A stretch of 64,000 bases of DNA from Acidobacteriota bacterium (lineage in GTDB: Bacteria > Acidobacteriota > Terriglobia > Versatilivoradales > Versatilivoraceae), in NCBI GenBank assembly GCA_022826755.1, contig JAJDUG010000008.1, positions 96,746 through 160,745 of the forward strand, read 5' to 3'. Position 1 is the first letter of the stretch. Each line of letters begins with the position of its first letter. The position numbers and the translations under genes were made by a program. Positions 25,398 to 35,373 of the stretch are shown here, one piece after another. The notes under the pieces are model-generated. The model was given only the letters and a program-made list of their open reading frames with translations. It was not told the origin of the DNA and searched no databases.

Positions 25398-25771
25398 CAG
25401 CTTTCTCCCTTTCCGGATGGGGTGATTCCGCTCACCCAACCCGTGGAAACGATTCAATTCAAAGAGGGAGAAAGGCACGGCCACGCCGGGACGGTCAGGA
25501 CCGATCAGCACCGGCGAAACCAGACCTTGCACAGTATACCCCGACAGCCTCGCTCTTGCTGCCACGAATTCTTGCCCTGATTCCCTGCCTCCGTCTCCCG
25601 GCCACCGCAAACAATCGGGGACATTGTCCAATGGCCGCCAATACCTGGTGGGGTGATTCTGGACACGCTTTGGATCCGGCGAGGCAGACTCGTTCCCTAC
25701 GATGTGACAGGCCGGCTGCCTTCAGCACTCGACGAAAAGTCAGCCCCAGCCAAAGGAATAAGGCATAAATA
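25398..25771. other. Intergenic gap upstream of coiled-coil gene 1
   Basis: The first 190 bp are homologous to the region upstream of coiled-coil gene 2 (shared AGAGGGAGAAAGG and CACGCCGGGACGGTCAGGAC) and probably hold the common promoter. The remainder shows no gene. Confidence 0.5.
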
Positions 25772-25802
25772 TGCGGGCGCGACGCCCGCGCTCCCGGGGG
25801 GC
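25772..25802 (+). repeat. Dispersed GC-hairpin repeat, copy 3
   Basis: GCGGGCG-CGA-CGCCCGC followed by GCTCCCGGGGGG, the same orientation as the 15.36-kb copy and inverted relative to the 1.15-kb copy. It lies between the two duplicated coiled-coil units. Confidence 0.75.
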
Positions 25803-25843
25803 TTTGGGCGACCCGTGCCGATCCGAATTTTGCAAAGGGTTCA

Positions 25844-25962
25844 CGGAAGAAAAGGGTCGAAAATGCGTCGTGTGACAGGCTGCTCTGTGAATTAGGGCAG
25901 TTCAGACGGACCTGACGTAGCCTAGGGAACGATGTTATTCCGGTGAGTCAAGAACGTCGCTT
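25844..25962. mobile_element. Island inverted-repeat element, copy E (right part only)
   Basis: Matches copy D from AAGAAAAGGGTCGA through TCGTGTGACAGGCTG to the right end (GTCAAGAACGTCGCTTTATC). The left terminal repeat is absent. It ends 30 bp before the stop of coiled-coil gene 2, exactly as copy D does for gene 1, so element and gene were duplicated together. Confidence 0.62.
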
Positions 25963-25991
25963 TATCTTATCCCGGCCAAAATCGGTTTGAA

Positions 25992-26453
25992 TTACGACGT
26001 GAGGATCTTGTAAAGCAGCCCGAGCATGGGAATGAACAGCAGGCTGACGAGCATCCAGATGATCTTGGTCAGGTGGTTCATCTCCGCTCGGAGCGCGGTG
26101 AATTGAGCTTGCAGCCCATTCATCTGTGCTTGCATATCAGCCCGGAGCTCGGTGATCTGAACCTGCAGGCCGTTGATCTGAGCTTGCATCTCGGCCCGGA
26201 GTTCATTGATCTGAGTTTGCATCTCGGCCCGGAGTTCATTGATCTGAGTTTGCACTTCGGACCGGAGCTCAGTGATCCGAGTTTGCACGTCGGACCGGAG
26301 CTCAGTGATCTGGGCTCCGATGGCGGTGACGACGTTCTGGCCGCTCAAGTTACGTATCTCCTCGATGGCGGGATGGATCAGCTTGGGGTCCGCACCGCTG
26401 TCGATCAGGACCCGATGGATTGCGCTGGTCTGAGGCTTGGACGAGGTCGGCAT
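25992..26453 (-). CDS. Small coiled-coil protein with C-terminal membrane anchor, paralogue 2
   Basis: A 153-residue paralogue of 25068-25397 with nearly identical N-terminus (MPTSSKPQTSAIHRVLIDSG) and membrane anchor (IIWMLVSLLFIPMLGLLYKI). It is 44 residues longer because the coiled coil is expanded: consecutive 11-residue units ITELRSDVQTR, ITELRSEVQTQ, INELRAEMQTQ and INELRAEMQAQ, then a mix of 7- and 11-residue units. At the DNA level these are 33-bp near-perfect repeats, so the rod length can change by slippage or recombination. Tail-anchored orientation would place the rod and head in the cytoplasm. Function unknown. Confidence 0.75.
   Translation of the reverse strand: MPTSSKPQTSAIHRVLIDSGADPKLIHPAIEEIRNLSGQNVVTAIGAQITELRSDVQTRITELRSEVQTQINELRAEMQTQINELRAEMQAQINGLQVQITELRADMQAQMNGLQAQFTALRAEMNHLTKIIWMLVSLLFIPMLGLLYKILTS
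26120..26310. repeat. 33-bp in-frame tandem repeats in coiled-coil gene 2
   Basis: Units of 33 bp (with some 21-bp units) built around GAGTTTGCA, CGGACCGGAG and TCATTGATCT. Each encodes one 11-residue coiled-coil unit. The 109-residue paralogue has fewer units, so the array has expanded or contracted after the duplication. Confidence 0.7.
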
Positions 26454-26836
26454 CGACTTTCTCCCTTTACGGATGGGGTGATTTCGCTCACCCGACCCGT
26501 AGACACGATTTAATTCGAAGAGGGAGAAAGGCGCGGCCACGCCGGGACGGTCAGGACCGATAAACACCAGTCATGGCCAGCAGAAACCAGTATACCACAT
26601 TACCTTGCTATGCCGCCACAAATCCCTACCCGGCTTCCCTGATTCAGTCTCCTGGCACACTGGAACAAACGGGCAACCACAAGGGTTGACCCGACGTTGG
26701 GGGGACAGCGCGAGACAGCCCAGGAAAGATTTCCCTCCAGCGCCCATCCCATCGAGAACCCGCGCGGTTCCTCCTGGTCGCTTCAGGTATACTGTGGCGA
26801 AATTCATTCATTGAACCGATTCACCGAGGAGACCCC
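26454..26836. other. Intergenic gap between coiled-coil gene 2 and DUF1080 gene
   Basis: Divergent gap of 383 bp. Its left half is homologous to the gap upstream of coiled-coil gene 1. The segment CTTCAGGTATACTGTGGCG near 26784-26802 (plus strand) contains a TATACT that could be a -10 box for the DUF1080 gene; no clear -35 box is seen. No gene. Confidence 0.4.
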
Positions 26837-27442
26837 ATGTTCTCGCGCATCCCCATCCTGGCGGTTCTTGCCGCCCTTTCGTTCGGCCTGGCTTGTCAAT
26901 CGTCCACGACGGAGCAGTCGGGCGCCGTCGACGTGCTCGACTTCGAGAAGGACTTTTTCGTTGCCTTTGGAGACCCGGCCTCCTGGAAGGCCGATGGCGG
27001 CGTCATCCAGTGCAACGGCACGCCAAACGGGTATCTCTCCACCCGGAAGTCCTACTCAAACTACGTTCTGACGCTGGAGTTCCGCTACCCCGAGCAGGCC
27101 GGCAACAGCGGAGTGTTCAACTACATCTCCGGAGAGCACAAGGTCTGGCCGGCCTGCGTGGAGGTCCAGGGACTCTACTCGCGGTTGGCGCAGATCTTTC
27201 CCCTGGGGGGCGCCGAGGGGCCCAGAAGCGACGGCGACGAGGAGGCGCGGGCCAAGGCTCGCAAGCCCCATACGGAATGGAACCGGCTGGAGATCACTTC
27301 GCGGGACGGCGTGATCGGCGCCAAGCTCAACGGCGTCTTTATCGGCGAGAGCGGGCCCTATCCGGTGCGCCAGGGGCCGATTGCCTTGCAGTCGGAAGGG
27401 GCGCCGGTGCATTTCCGGAACGTGGAGATTCGGGAGATGTAG
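26837..27442 (+). CDS. DUF1080 (3-keto-disaccharide hydrolase-like) lipoprotein
   Basis: A 201-residue exported lipoprotein: signal peptide ending FGLACQSS, with lipidation expected on cysteine 20. The mature part is a DUF1080 jelly-roll of the concanavalin-like fold: SWKADGGVIQCNGTPNGYLS, YVLTLEFRYPEQAGNSGVF, an E-V-Q-G motif (VEVQGLYSRL), HTEWNRLEITSRDGVIGAKL, and the closing IALQSEGAPVHFRNVEIRE, which is the family's hallmark end. Family members hydrolyse 3-keto-glycosides or bind glycans. GAGGAG before the ATG supports the start. It faces the DUF1501 gene; such genes often occur with DUF1501/PSD1 proteins in these phyla. Confidence 0.9.
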   Translation: MFSRIPILAVLAALSFGLACQSSTTEQSGAVDVLDFEKDFFVAFGDPASWKADGGVIQCNGTPNGYLSTRKSYSNYVLTLEFRYPEQAGNSGVFNYISGEHKVWPACVEVQGLYSRLAQIFPLGGAEGPRSDGDEEARAKARKPHTEWNRLEITSRDGVIGAKLNGVFIGESGPYPVRQGPIALQSEGAPVHFRNVEIREM

Positions 27443-27590
27443 TGGAGAGTGGTCAGCAGAGGATTATGGGAACCGGTACGTGCCTGACGACTTGGTTACG
27501 TTTTTGAACGACCGCGCCGAGACCGACAAGATGCTAAACGTTCGGGTCTAGTCACTATCCACTAATCACTGGCCACTATTCACTGTCATT
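27443..27590. other. Intergenic gap with CACT-type repeats
   Basis: Between convergent genes. It contains a CACTATCCACTAATCACTGG array (27553-27572) related to the one at 15470-15495. A short in-frame stretch ending at 27551 (DRAETDKMLNVRV) may be the remnant of a lost gene, but it has no start or context. Confidence 0.4.
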
Positions 27591-29057
<1,467 letters not shown>

Positions 29058-29153
29058 CTCGAATCCCTCCAATAGTAAAACGGGGGCTGTGGATCGGAGG
29101 CTCCTGGCGCTACGGCCGCTCCTCGAGCCCTTTGGGGTCCCGCCGGGACACCC

Positions 29154-32100
29154 CTACTTGTTCAGCACCTCGTCCAGGTTCATCAACTGGCTGGACAGCA
29201 TGGTCCAGGCGGCCGACTCGGCCGACGGCAGCGCCTCGTCCGGCGCCGACTCCCCGGTGGCCAGCAGCTTTTCGGCCTCCCGGGCGTTCGAACCGTAATG
29301 TTCCACAAACTGCCGGTAGGTCCGCCTGGCCACGTCCCGTTCCCCCGGTCTCAGCTCTCGGGCCAGCAGCCGGGTGGTGATGAAGTCCAGCCGGCGGTTG
29401 AAGTCGTCGCCGGCGTCGCGCATGGCCCGCTGGGCCAGGTAGCGGGCGGCTTCCATGAACTGGGTGTCATTCATGGTGACCAGGGCCTGCAGCGGCGTAT
29501 TGGTCCGTTCCCGGCGCACGGTGGCGTGTTCGCGGGTGGGGGCGTTGAATATTTCCATGGAGGCCGGCGGGGCCGAGCGTTTCCAGAAGGTGTAGAGGCT
29601 GCGGCGATAGAGCTTGGAGCCGCTGTCGGGCCGGTAGGTTCGGGTGTTGCTGGTGGGCATGGCCACCCTCTCCCAGACCCCGTCCGGCTGATAGGGCTTG
29701 ACGCTGGGGCCCCCGATCCTGCGAACCAGCAGACCGCTGGCCGCCAGGGCGTAGTCGCGGATCATCTCGCCATCCATGCGGAAGCTGGGGCCGCGAGACA
29801 GCAGCAGATTGCGGGGATCCTTCTCCAGTTTCGCGGGCGTGAGCGCCGCCGCCTGGCGATAGGCGGCCGAGGTCACCAGGGTGCGAAAGAAGCCCTTGAT
29901 GTCCCAGCCCGACCGGCGAAACTCCACCGCCAGCCAGTCCAGCAACTCCGGGTGGGAGGGACGCTTCCCCTGGGAGCCGAAGTCGTCGCTGGTTTCCACC
30001 AGCCCCGTCCCGAACACTTCCTGCCAGTAGCGGTTGACCACCACCCGGGCCGTCAGCGGGTTGGAGGGGTCCACCAGCCAGCGGGCCAGCCCCAGCCGGT
30101 TGCGGGGCCAGGAGGCCGGCATGGGGTGCAGGGCCGAGGGCGTCCGGGCCTTCACCAGCTCGCGCGGCTGATCGTAGAGGCCGCGGTAGAGGATATGGGC
30201 CTCGGGTTGGCTGTCGGCTCTCTCCTGCATGACGTGGGTGATCCCGCCGAGCCGCCGCACCTCCCGCCATTCCCTCTCGATCTCCCGGGCGCGGGCCATC
30301 AGGCGGCGATAATGGTCGTCCTCAACGGTCAGGTAGTAGAGGCGCAGCGCCGACCGCTCCTCGGGGGTCAGCGCCTGGGCCTTCTTGTTGCCGGCGCCAT
30401 CCAGCCTGGACCAGAGCGAAACGACCTTGGCTTCCCGGGCCGAAATCGCGCGATTGAAGATTGTGAGATCGGCGATGCCGCCCCCTGAGAAGCTGCTCAC
30501 CTCGGGAACGGCGAGGTCGCCCACCTTGGTCAGGCCCCGGCCCAGATAGAGCGGCAGGTCGGTGCGGATACTGCCCTCCACCCGGGTGAAATACTCGCTG
30601 CCCTGCGACTCGACGGTCTCGCCGTTCCAGTAGAGCGCCAGGCCGGCCCGTTCTCCGGAGCCGTCATAGGTCAGGACAATGTGAGTCCACTCTCCCGGAG
30701 GCAGCCGCCGGGTGTTGATGGGACGGATCTGCACCGAGCTGGCCGGTTCCGCGGGGGCCGGCCTTTCTCCCGTCAGGGTGAGGACGAGCTGCCGCGAGCG
30801 GCTGATCAGCGTCCAGCCGCGGGAATGATCGTCAGGGTCGGACTGGCCCATCACGGCAAAAGTCCCCACCACCTTGGGCTGGTAGTACCACAAGGCGATG
30901 GAAAAGGGCGTTTTGGTGTCGAGCTCCAGGCTGGGCAGCTCCGCCCAGGATTTCTCGCCGAACCGCAGCGAGCGCTGGTCCCTGGTGGGCCCCTCGCGCA
31001 CTCTTGCCCCCTCACGGAGGAAGACCTTCTTTCGTTTCCCCTCGATCTCGGCCGAGGCCTTGCGGCCCAGCCGGAGCCGCAGCAGCTCCGCCGATGCTTC
31101 CAGCGGCGTCTGCAGCGAGCGGTGGCCGCCGCCTTCCAGCCATTCGGCCAAGGCCCCGTCGACGGAAGCGGCCCGGCTCTCGATCGCTTCCTCCACTTCA
31201 GCCGCTTCCCGGCGAAGCCGGTGCCAGCGGTCCAGGTCCTGAGCCTGCGGGACCACCAGCACCGGAGGGGGATCGGAAATGTTGCCGTCCATCACGTACT
31301 GGGTGGTGTTCCTGAAGAAGGCCGTCAGGGCGTAGAAGTCCCGCTGGGTGATGGGATCGAACTTGTGGTCGTGGCAGGTGGCGCACCCCACGGTGAGGCC
31401 GAGGAAGACCAGGCCGGTGGTATCGGCCCGGTCCTTGGCGTAGATGGCCTCGTACTCTTCGGGAATGACCCCGCCCTCGTTGGTGGTGATGTTGCATCGA
31501 TGAAAGCCGGTGGCCACCAGCCGCTCCAGGTCGGGCTCGGGCAGCAGGTCGCCCGCGATCTGTTCGACCGTGAACTCGTCGAAGGGCTTGTTGCGGTTGA
31601 AGGCCCGGATCACCCAGTCGCGGTAGGGCCACATCTCCCGATAGTTGTCGATGTGGATGCCGTGGGTGTCTCCGTAGCGGGCCGCGTCCAGCCAGTAGCG
31701 GGCTCGATGCTCGCCCCAGTGCTTCGACTCCATGAGGCGGTCGACCAAGGTTTCATAGGCGCCGGCGGAATCGTCGGCCAGGAAGGCGGCCAGGGTTCCG
31801 GGGTCGGGGGGCAGTCCCGTCAGGTCCAGGGCCAGGCGGCGGGCCAGGGTGTTCTTGTCGGCTTCGGGAGCCGGCGCCAGGTCCTCGGCTTCCAGCCGGG
31901 CCAGGATGAAGCGGTCCAAGGGGTTGCGCACCCAGGAGGCGGCTGTCACCGGAGGCGGCTCAGGCGTGCCGATGGGCTTGAAGGACCAGTGCCGGTCCCA
32001 GGCGGCGCCCTGCGCAATCCACTGGCGGAGCGTGGCCACCTGTTCGCCGGTCACCGGCCTCTTGGAGTGGGCCGGCGGCATCCGCAGGGCCGGCTGCGGA

Positions 32101-32387
32101 TGGGAGATGCGCTGGTAGAGCAGGCTGGCCTCGGGGTCGCCCGGGACGATCAGGCTTCCGCTGGGCCGATCCGAGAAGGCTCCCTCCCGGGTATCCAACC
32201 GCAGATCCACCATCCGGGTGGCCGCATCGGGACCGTGGCACTCGAAGCAGTGGTTGGAGAGGATGGGACGAACGTCCCGCTGGAAGTCGACGGTGGCTGC
32301 GCCCGCAGAGGGCCGCTCGGCCGGAGAGTACCCCACCCCCAGCAGCACCGCCGCCATGACCACAACGGTACCCGTTACGACCCTCAC
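29154..32387 (-). CDS. PSCyt1/DUF1549/LamG/DUF1553 (PSD1-type) multidomain cytochrome-like protein
   Basis: A 1077-residue exported protein. Order: signal peptide, PSCyt1 domain with a heme motif CFECH (47-51), DUF1549 (about 155-345) with a second CxxCH motif CATCH (335-339), a concanavalin/LamG-like insert (about 500-640), and DUF1553 (about 755-1010; LARWLVDPSNPLTARVVVNR, then YWQEVFGTGLVETSDDFGSQ). I choose the GTG at 32387, 7 bp after GGAGG, giving a clean signal peptide (VVTGTVVVMAAVLLGVGY). Family members are linked to degradation of complex organic matter in the periplasm; the exact reaction is unknown. It lies 89 bp downstream of the aminotransferase gene and may be the distal part of that operon. 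Confidence 0.92.
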   Translation of the reverse strand: MRVVTGTVVVMAAVLLGVGYSPAERPSAGAATVDFQRDVRPILSNHCFECHGPDAATRMVDLRLDTREGAFSDRPSGSLIVPGDPEASLLYQRISHPQPALRMPPAHSKRPVTGEQVATLRQWIAQGAAWDRHWSFKPIGTPEPPPVTAASWVRNPLDRFILARLEAEDLAPAPEADKNTLARRLALDLTGLPPDPGTLAAFLADDSAGAYETLVDRLMESKHWGEHRARYWLDAARYGDTHGIHIDNYREMWPYRDWVIRAFNRNKPFDEFTVEQIAGDLLPEPDLERLVATGFHRCNITTNEGGVIPEEYEAIYAKDRADTTGLVFLGLTVGCATCHDHKFDPITQRDFYALTAFFRNTTQYVMDGNISDPPPVLVVPQAQDLDRWHRLRREAAEVEEAIESRAASVDGALAEWLEGGGHRSLQTPLEASAELLRLRLGRKASAEIEGKRKKVFLREGARVREGPTRDQRSLRFGEKSWAELPSLELDTKTPFSIALWYYQPKVVGTFAVMGQSDPDDHSRGWTLISRSRQLVLTLTGERPAPAEPASSVQIRPINTRRLPPGEWTHIVLTYDGSGERAGLALYWNGETVESQGSEYFTRVEGSIRTDLPLYLGRGLTKVGDLAVPEVSSFSGGGIADLTIFNRAISAREAKVVSLWSRLDGAGNKKAQALTPEERSALRLYYLTVEDDHYRRLMARAREIEREWREVRRLGGITHVMQERADSQPEAHILYRGLYDQPRELVKARTPSALHPMPASWPRNRLGLARWLVDPSNPLTARVVVNRYWQEVFGTGLVETSDDFGSQGKRPSHPELLDWLAVEFRRSGWDIKGFFRTLVTSAAYRQAAALTPAKLEKDPRNLLLSRGPSFRMDGEMIRDYALAASGLLVRRIGGPSVKPYQPDGVWERVAMPTSNTRTYRPDSGSKLYRRSLYTFWKRSAPPASMEIFNAPTREHATVRRERTNTPLQALVTMNDTQFMEAARYLAQRAMRDAGDDFNRRLDFITTRLLARELRPGERDVARRTYRQFVEHYGSNAREAEKLLATGESAPDEALPSAESAAWTMLSSQLMNLDEVLNK

Positions 32388-32476
32388 CGGCTTGCCTCCA
32401 AATAAAGAAGTTGGTCTCGGTATTCTAGCCGATTCCCGGGGGAAATCTCCAGTGCGGCAGTCCGGCCGGAGCCGCG

Positions 32477-33409
32477 TCAATGCACCTTCTCCGGGCTCAT
32501 GATCTGCTCCAGGACGTCCATGCCCACCTGCCGGCTCCAGGCCTCGGTCAAGCGGCCGAACAGCGGGCCCGGCTTCCCGTCGGCGATGGTGAGCCCGTTC
32601 ACCCTGGTGACCGGGGCGATGCCATAGGGAGTGGTGGCCAGGAAGGCCTCGTCGGCATTGACCACGTCGTGAACCTGCAGATTCTTCTCAATGAAGGGAA
32701 TCTGCAGCTCCCGGGCCAGCTCGCTCACGTTGAACAGGCTGATGCCGCCCAGAATGTTACGGCTGGTGGGCGACAGCAGCCTTCCGTTCTTGGCGATCAG
32801 GAAGTTGGCTCCGCTGGCCTCGCTGATGTTGCCGTCCAGGTCGAGCAGCACGGTGATGGCCTTGGGATCGACCAGGCGCGCCTCCTGCTCCGCCAGCCAC
32901 CAGTGCAGCCGGCTGCGGTTCTTGACCTTGGGGTCGAGGCATTCGGGGGGCACGTGCCGTATGGAGGGAATGACCACGTGGGCGCCCTCGCGAAACAGCG
33001 GCTGCCAGGTGGCGAACTGCATGGGATAGGTGTGGATGCAAAAGGTCGGCGCCTGGTGCACGGCCCCCTCGGGCAGTCCGCCGTAGACGGCATTCTCCCC
33101 GGGGGTGATGAAGTAGACGATGGCGAGGTCGTCCGATTGGCCGATTCCCTGCAGGTTGTGCTCCAGCAACTCCAGGGTGACCTCGCGGGTCTCCTCACGA
33201 GTCAGGAGCGGCTGGATGCGGGCGTACTTGCAGGATTCGTAGAAGCGGTTCAGATGGTCGTCCAGGCGGAAGGGCTTGTGACCATAGGTCCGGACCAGGT
33301 CGGTCACGGTGGCCCCCAGGATGATGCCCCAGTCGTAGTAGGCAATCCGGGCTTGAGAGGCCGGAACGATGGCGTCTCGAAAATAGACGACGGGTTCGAA
33401 AGCTGGCAT
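32477..33409 (-). CDS. Class IV (branched-chain/D-amino acid type) aminotransferase
   Basis: A 310-residue PLP-dependent fold-type IV aminotransferase. Visible: YYDWGIILGATVTDLVRTYG (start of the N-terminal domain), the PLP lysine region LDPKVKNRSRLHWW (K163 likely catalytic), the cofactor glutamate E197 in GNISEASGANFLI, and the phosphate-binding part FLATTPYGIAPVTRVNG. GGAGG before the ATG supports the start. IlvE, Dat and PabC share these features; the operon context (PLP ammonia-lyase-like enzyme, deacylase, two dehydrogenases) argues for transamination of a pathway intermediate rather than bulk branched-chain synthesis. This is the fifth gene of the minus-strand operon. Confidence 0.88.
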   Translation of the reverse strand: MPAFEPVVYFRDAIVPASQARIAYYDWGIILGATVTDLVRTYGHKPFRLDDHLNRFYESCKYARIQPLLTREETREVTLELLEHNLQGIGQSDDLAIVYFITPGENAVYGGLPEGAVHQAPTFCIHTYPMQFATWQPLFREGAHVVIPSIRHVPPECLDPKVKNRSRLHWWLAEQEARLVDPKAITVLLDLDGNISEASGANFLIAKNGRLLSPTSRNILGGISLFNVSELARELQIPFIEKNLQVHDVVNADEAFLATTPYGIAPVTRVNGLTIADGKPGPLFGRLTEAWSRQVGMDVLEQIMSPEKVH

Positions 33410-33453
33410 GGCGTCCTCCCTTCCTCACACAGTGGCGTTGATTGGTTAATCCA

Positions 33454-34206
33454 TCAGTAGCTGAGAAAACCGCCGTCCACGATCAGCGTGGTTCCGTGCA
33501 CGAAGCTGGCGTCGTCGGAGGCCAGAAAGGCGGCGGCGCCCCCGATCTCCTCCGGCAGCCCGCGGCGGGCCAGCGGAGTTTTTCGAACGTAGGTGCGGTC
33601 CACCCCCAGGTCCTCCAACTCCTGGCCGAGCTGCTGGTTCTTCTCGACCACGATGTCGCCCGGCGCGATTCCCACCACCCGGATGCCGTGGGAAGACAGA
33701 TCCAGGGCCATGGCCTTGGTCAGCCCCTCCATCCCGCCCTTGCTGGCGCAGTAGGCAGCCGCCCAGCTCTGGGCCGCGTAGGCCCCGACCGAGGAGATGT
33801 TGATGATGACGCCCTTCCCCCGGGAGACCATGTGGCGGGCGGCGAGCTGGGAGCAGAGAAAGGTCCCTTTCAGGTTCACATCCAGGATGTTGTCCCAGGC
33901 ATCCTCCGAACACTCCAGAAAAGGAGTCAGCGCCGGCAGTCCGGTGACGGCGGCGTTGTTGACCAGGATGTCGATCTGCCCGTAGTGGCGTAGCGTCTCC
34001 TCGATCAGCCGCTCTACCTGGGGCCGCGAAGAAACATCACAGGCCAGGGCACGGCCGCCCAGCTCCGCCGCCGTCCGTTCGGCCACCTCCAGGCGGCGTT
34101 GAGCCAGCATCAAGCGGGCCCCCTCGCGGGCGAAGCACCTGGCGATCCCCTTGCCGATTCCGGTGCCTCCCCCGGTGATGATGGCCACCCTGTCCTTGAG
34201 TTTCAT
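33454..34206 (-). CDS. Short-chain dehydrogenase/reductase
   Basis: A 250-residue classical SDR. Cofactor motif TGGGTGIG (11-18), structural NNAA (83-86), catalytic S138 or S139 in NISSVGAY, and Y152-x3-K156 in YCASK. The residues after strand 2 (AQRRLEVAERT) favour NADP(H), while the absence of an acidic residue at the end of strand 2 speaks against NAD; both are inference. The C-terminus (GGAAAFLASDDASFVHGTTL then IVDGGF) is typical. The substrate is probably an alcohol or ketone of the operon's pathway. It is 44 bp upstream of the aminotransferase and 74 bp downstream of the M14 deacylase. Confidence 0.92.
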   Translation of the reverse strand: MKLKDRVAIITGGGTGIGKGIARCFAREGARLMLAQRRLEVAERTAAELGGRALACDVSSRPQVERLIEETLRHYGQIDILVNNAAVTGLPALTPFLECSEDAWDNILDVNLKGTFLCSQLAARHMVSRGKGVIINISSVGAYAAQSWAAAYCASKGGMEGLTKAMALDLSSHGIRVVGIAPGDIVVEKNQQLGQELEDLGVDRTYVRKTPLARRGLPEEIGGAAAFLASDDASFVHGTTLIVDGGFLSY

Positions 34207-34280
34207 GGTGTCCCCTCCTCCTGCAGCCTTCCTTTCGGCCTGGGCCGGGCTATTGCGGTCCCGGGGGAGCTACTCGATCC

Positions 34281-35354
34281 TCAGGCTTCGGAGGCCAGGG
34301 CCGCGATGTTCTCGCCCGGATAGATGCGGGGCGTGGCGCGAATCAGCATCAGCACGCCCTCGGCGGGGGCCGTGATCTCCTCGACCACCCTTCCGTCCAG
34401 GCTGCGGATGATGCCCAGCAGGTCTCCGCGGCGCACTCGCGCACCGATCTCCAGGGAGGCGAAAAACAAGCCGCCCTGCCGGCACTTGATGGCCACGTCC
34501 ATGTCTCCGGAGCCCCCCAGCAGCCAGGGCCGGTAGCCCGCGGGCAGGCCCGCGCCCTCCAAGACCGTCATGTCGAGAAACTTCAACAGGTTGGCCAGCC
34601 CTTGGGTATAGCAGTCCACGTCCTCGGGACGCACGTGGCCGGCCCCATAGGCCTCGGTATAGAGAGACGGGATGCCCAGGTCCAGGGTTGCCGAAAGGGT
34701 CCTGCCCGGAGAGGTGTTGGGATGGGCCCAGACCACCGGGGCTCCAAAGGCGAGGGCGGCTTCCCGGGCGACGGCGGCCTGCTTCCCCAGCATGGAGTAG
34801 CCGCAAAGGGTCAGCATGTGATAGTTGCGCCCAGAGCTGTGCAGGTCGATGTAGAAGCTGGCATGGCGCAGAACCCGCTGCAGCACGGCCTGGGCCAGGC
34901 GCTGGCTGAAGCTGCCGCCGGCGCTGCCCGGAAACACCCGGGCCATGTTGAGGGAGTCGACGGGATTGCACCGGATGCCGAGCCAGAAAGCCGTCAGGGT
35001 GACGATGGGCACGGCCACGAAGGTGCCGTGCAGCCTGGCAGGATCCAGGGACTCATAGGTCCGGTAGATGGCTTCCATCCCCTCGTATTCGTCGCCATGA
35101 ACCCCGGCCGTCACCACCAGGGTGGGGCCGTCCCGGCGGCCCCTGGCTGTCAGGACGGGCATTGACAGGGTTTCGCCATCGAACTGCAGAGCCATCTCGG
35201 CGGCGATGCGGTCTTCCGGGCAAAAGCCGCTGGAGGCCAGAAAGCTCTGCCGGGCCAGGTCTCCCAGACCCTCGGGCAGGTCCACCGAAAAGGAACGGAT
35301 CTCCTTGGTTTCCCTGCCGATGGCATCGATGTCGAATTCAGGTGGTCGGCTCAT
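34281..35354 (-). CDS. M14-family succinylglutamate desuccinylase/aspartoacylase (DoeB-like deacylase)
   Basis: A 357-residue zinc-dependent deacylase. Zinc ligands H86 and E89 in GVHGDEYEG and H172 in DLHSSG, and a likely catalytic E234 in LYTEAYG. This clade also contains the N-acetyl-diaminobutyrate deacetylase DoeB of ectoine breakdown and AstE. The C-terminal beta-rich domain (about 270-357) ends with AEGVLMLIRATPRIYPGENI. AAGGAG before the ATG at 35354 supports the start; a longer upstream frame overlaps the dehydrogenase and is rejected. In the operon it would free an amino group or amino acid from an N-acyl compound for the aminotransferase. Substrate not proven. Confidence 0.87.
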   Translation of the reverse strand: MSRPPEFDIDAIGRETKEIRSFSVDLPEGLGDLARQSFLASSGFCPEDRIAAEMALQFDGETLSMPVLTARGRRDGPTLVVTAGVHGDEYEGMEAIYRTYESLDPARLHGTFVAVPIVTLTAFWLGIRCNPVDSLNMARVFPGSAGGSFSQRLAQAVLQRVLRHASFYIDLHSSGRNYHMLTLCGYSMLGKQAAVAREAALAFGAPVVWAHPNTSPGRTLSATLDLGIPSLYTEAYGAGHVRPEDVDCYTQGLANLLKFLDMTVLEGAGLPAGYRPWLLGGSGDMDVAIKCRQGGLFFASLEIGARVRRGDLLGIIRSLDGRVVEEITAPAEGVLMLIRATPRIYPGENIAALASEA

Positions 35355-35373
35355 TGAACTCCTTCCAGATCCT

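Noticed and set aside
27484..27551. Gene fragment ending DRAETDKMLNVRV
   Set aside because: No start codon with a ribosome site, no family match, and only about 22 codons; noted only as a possible remnant.
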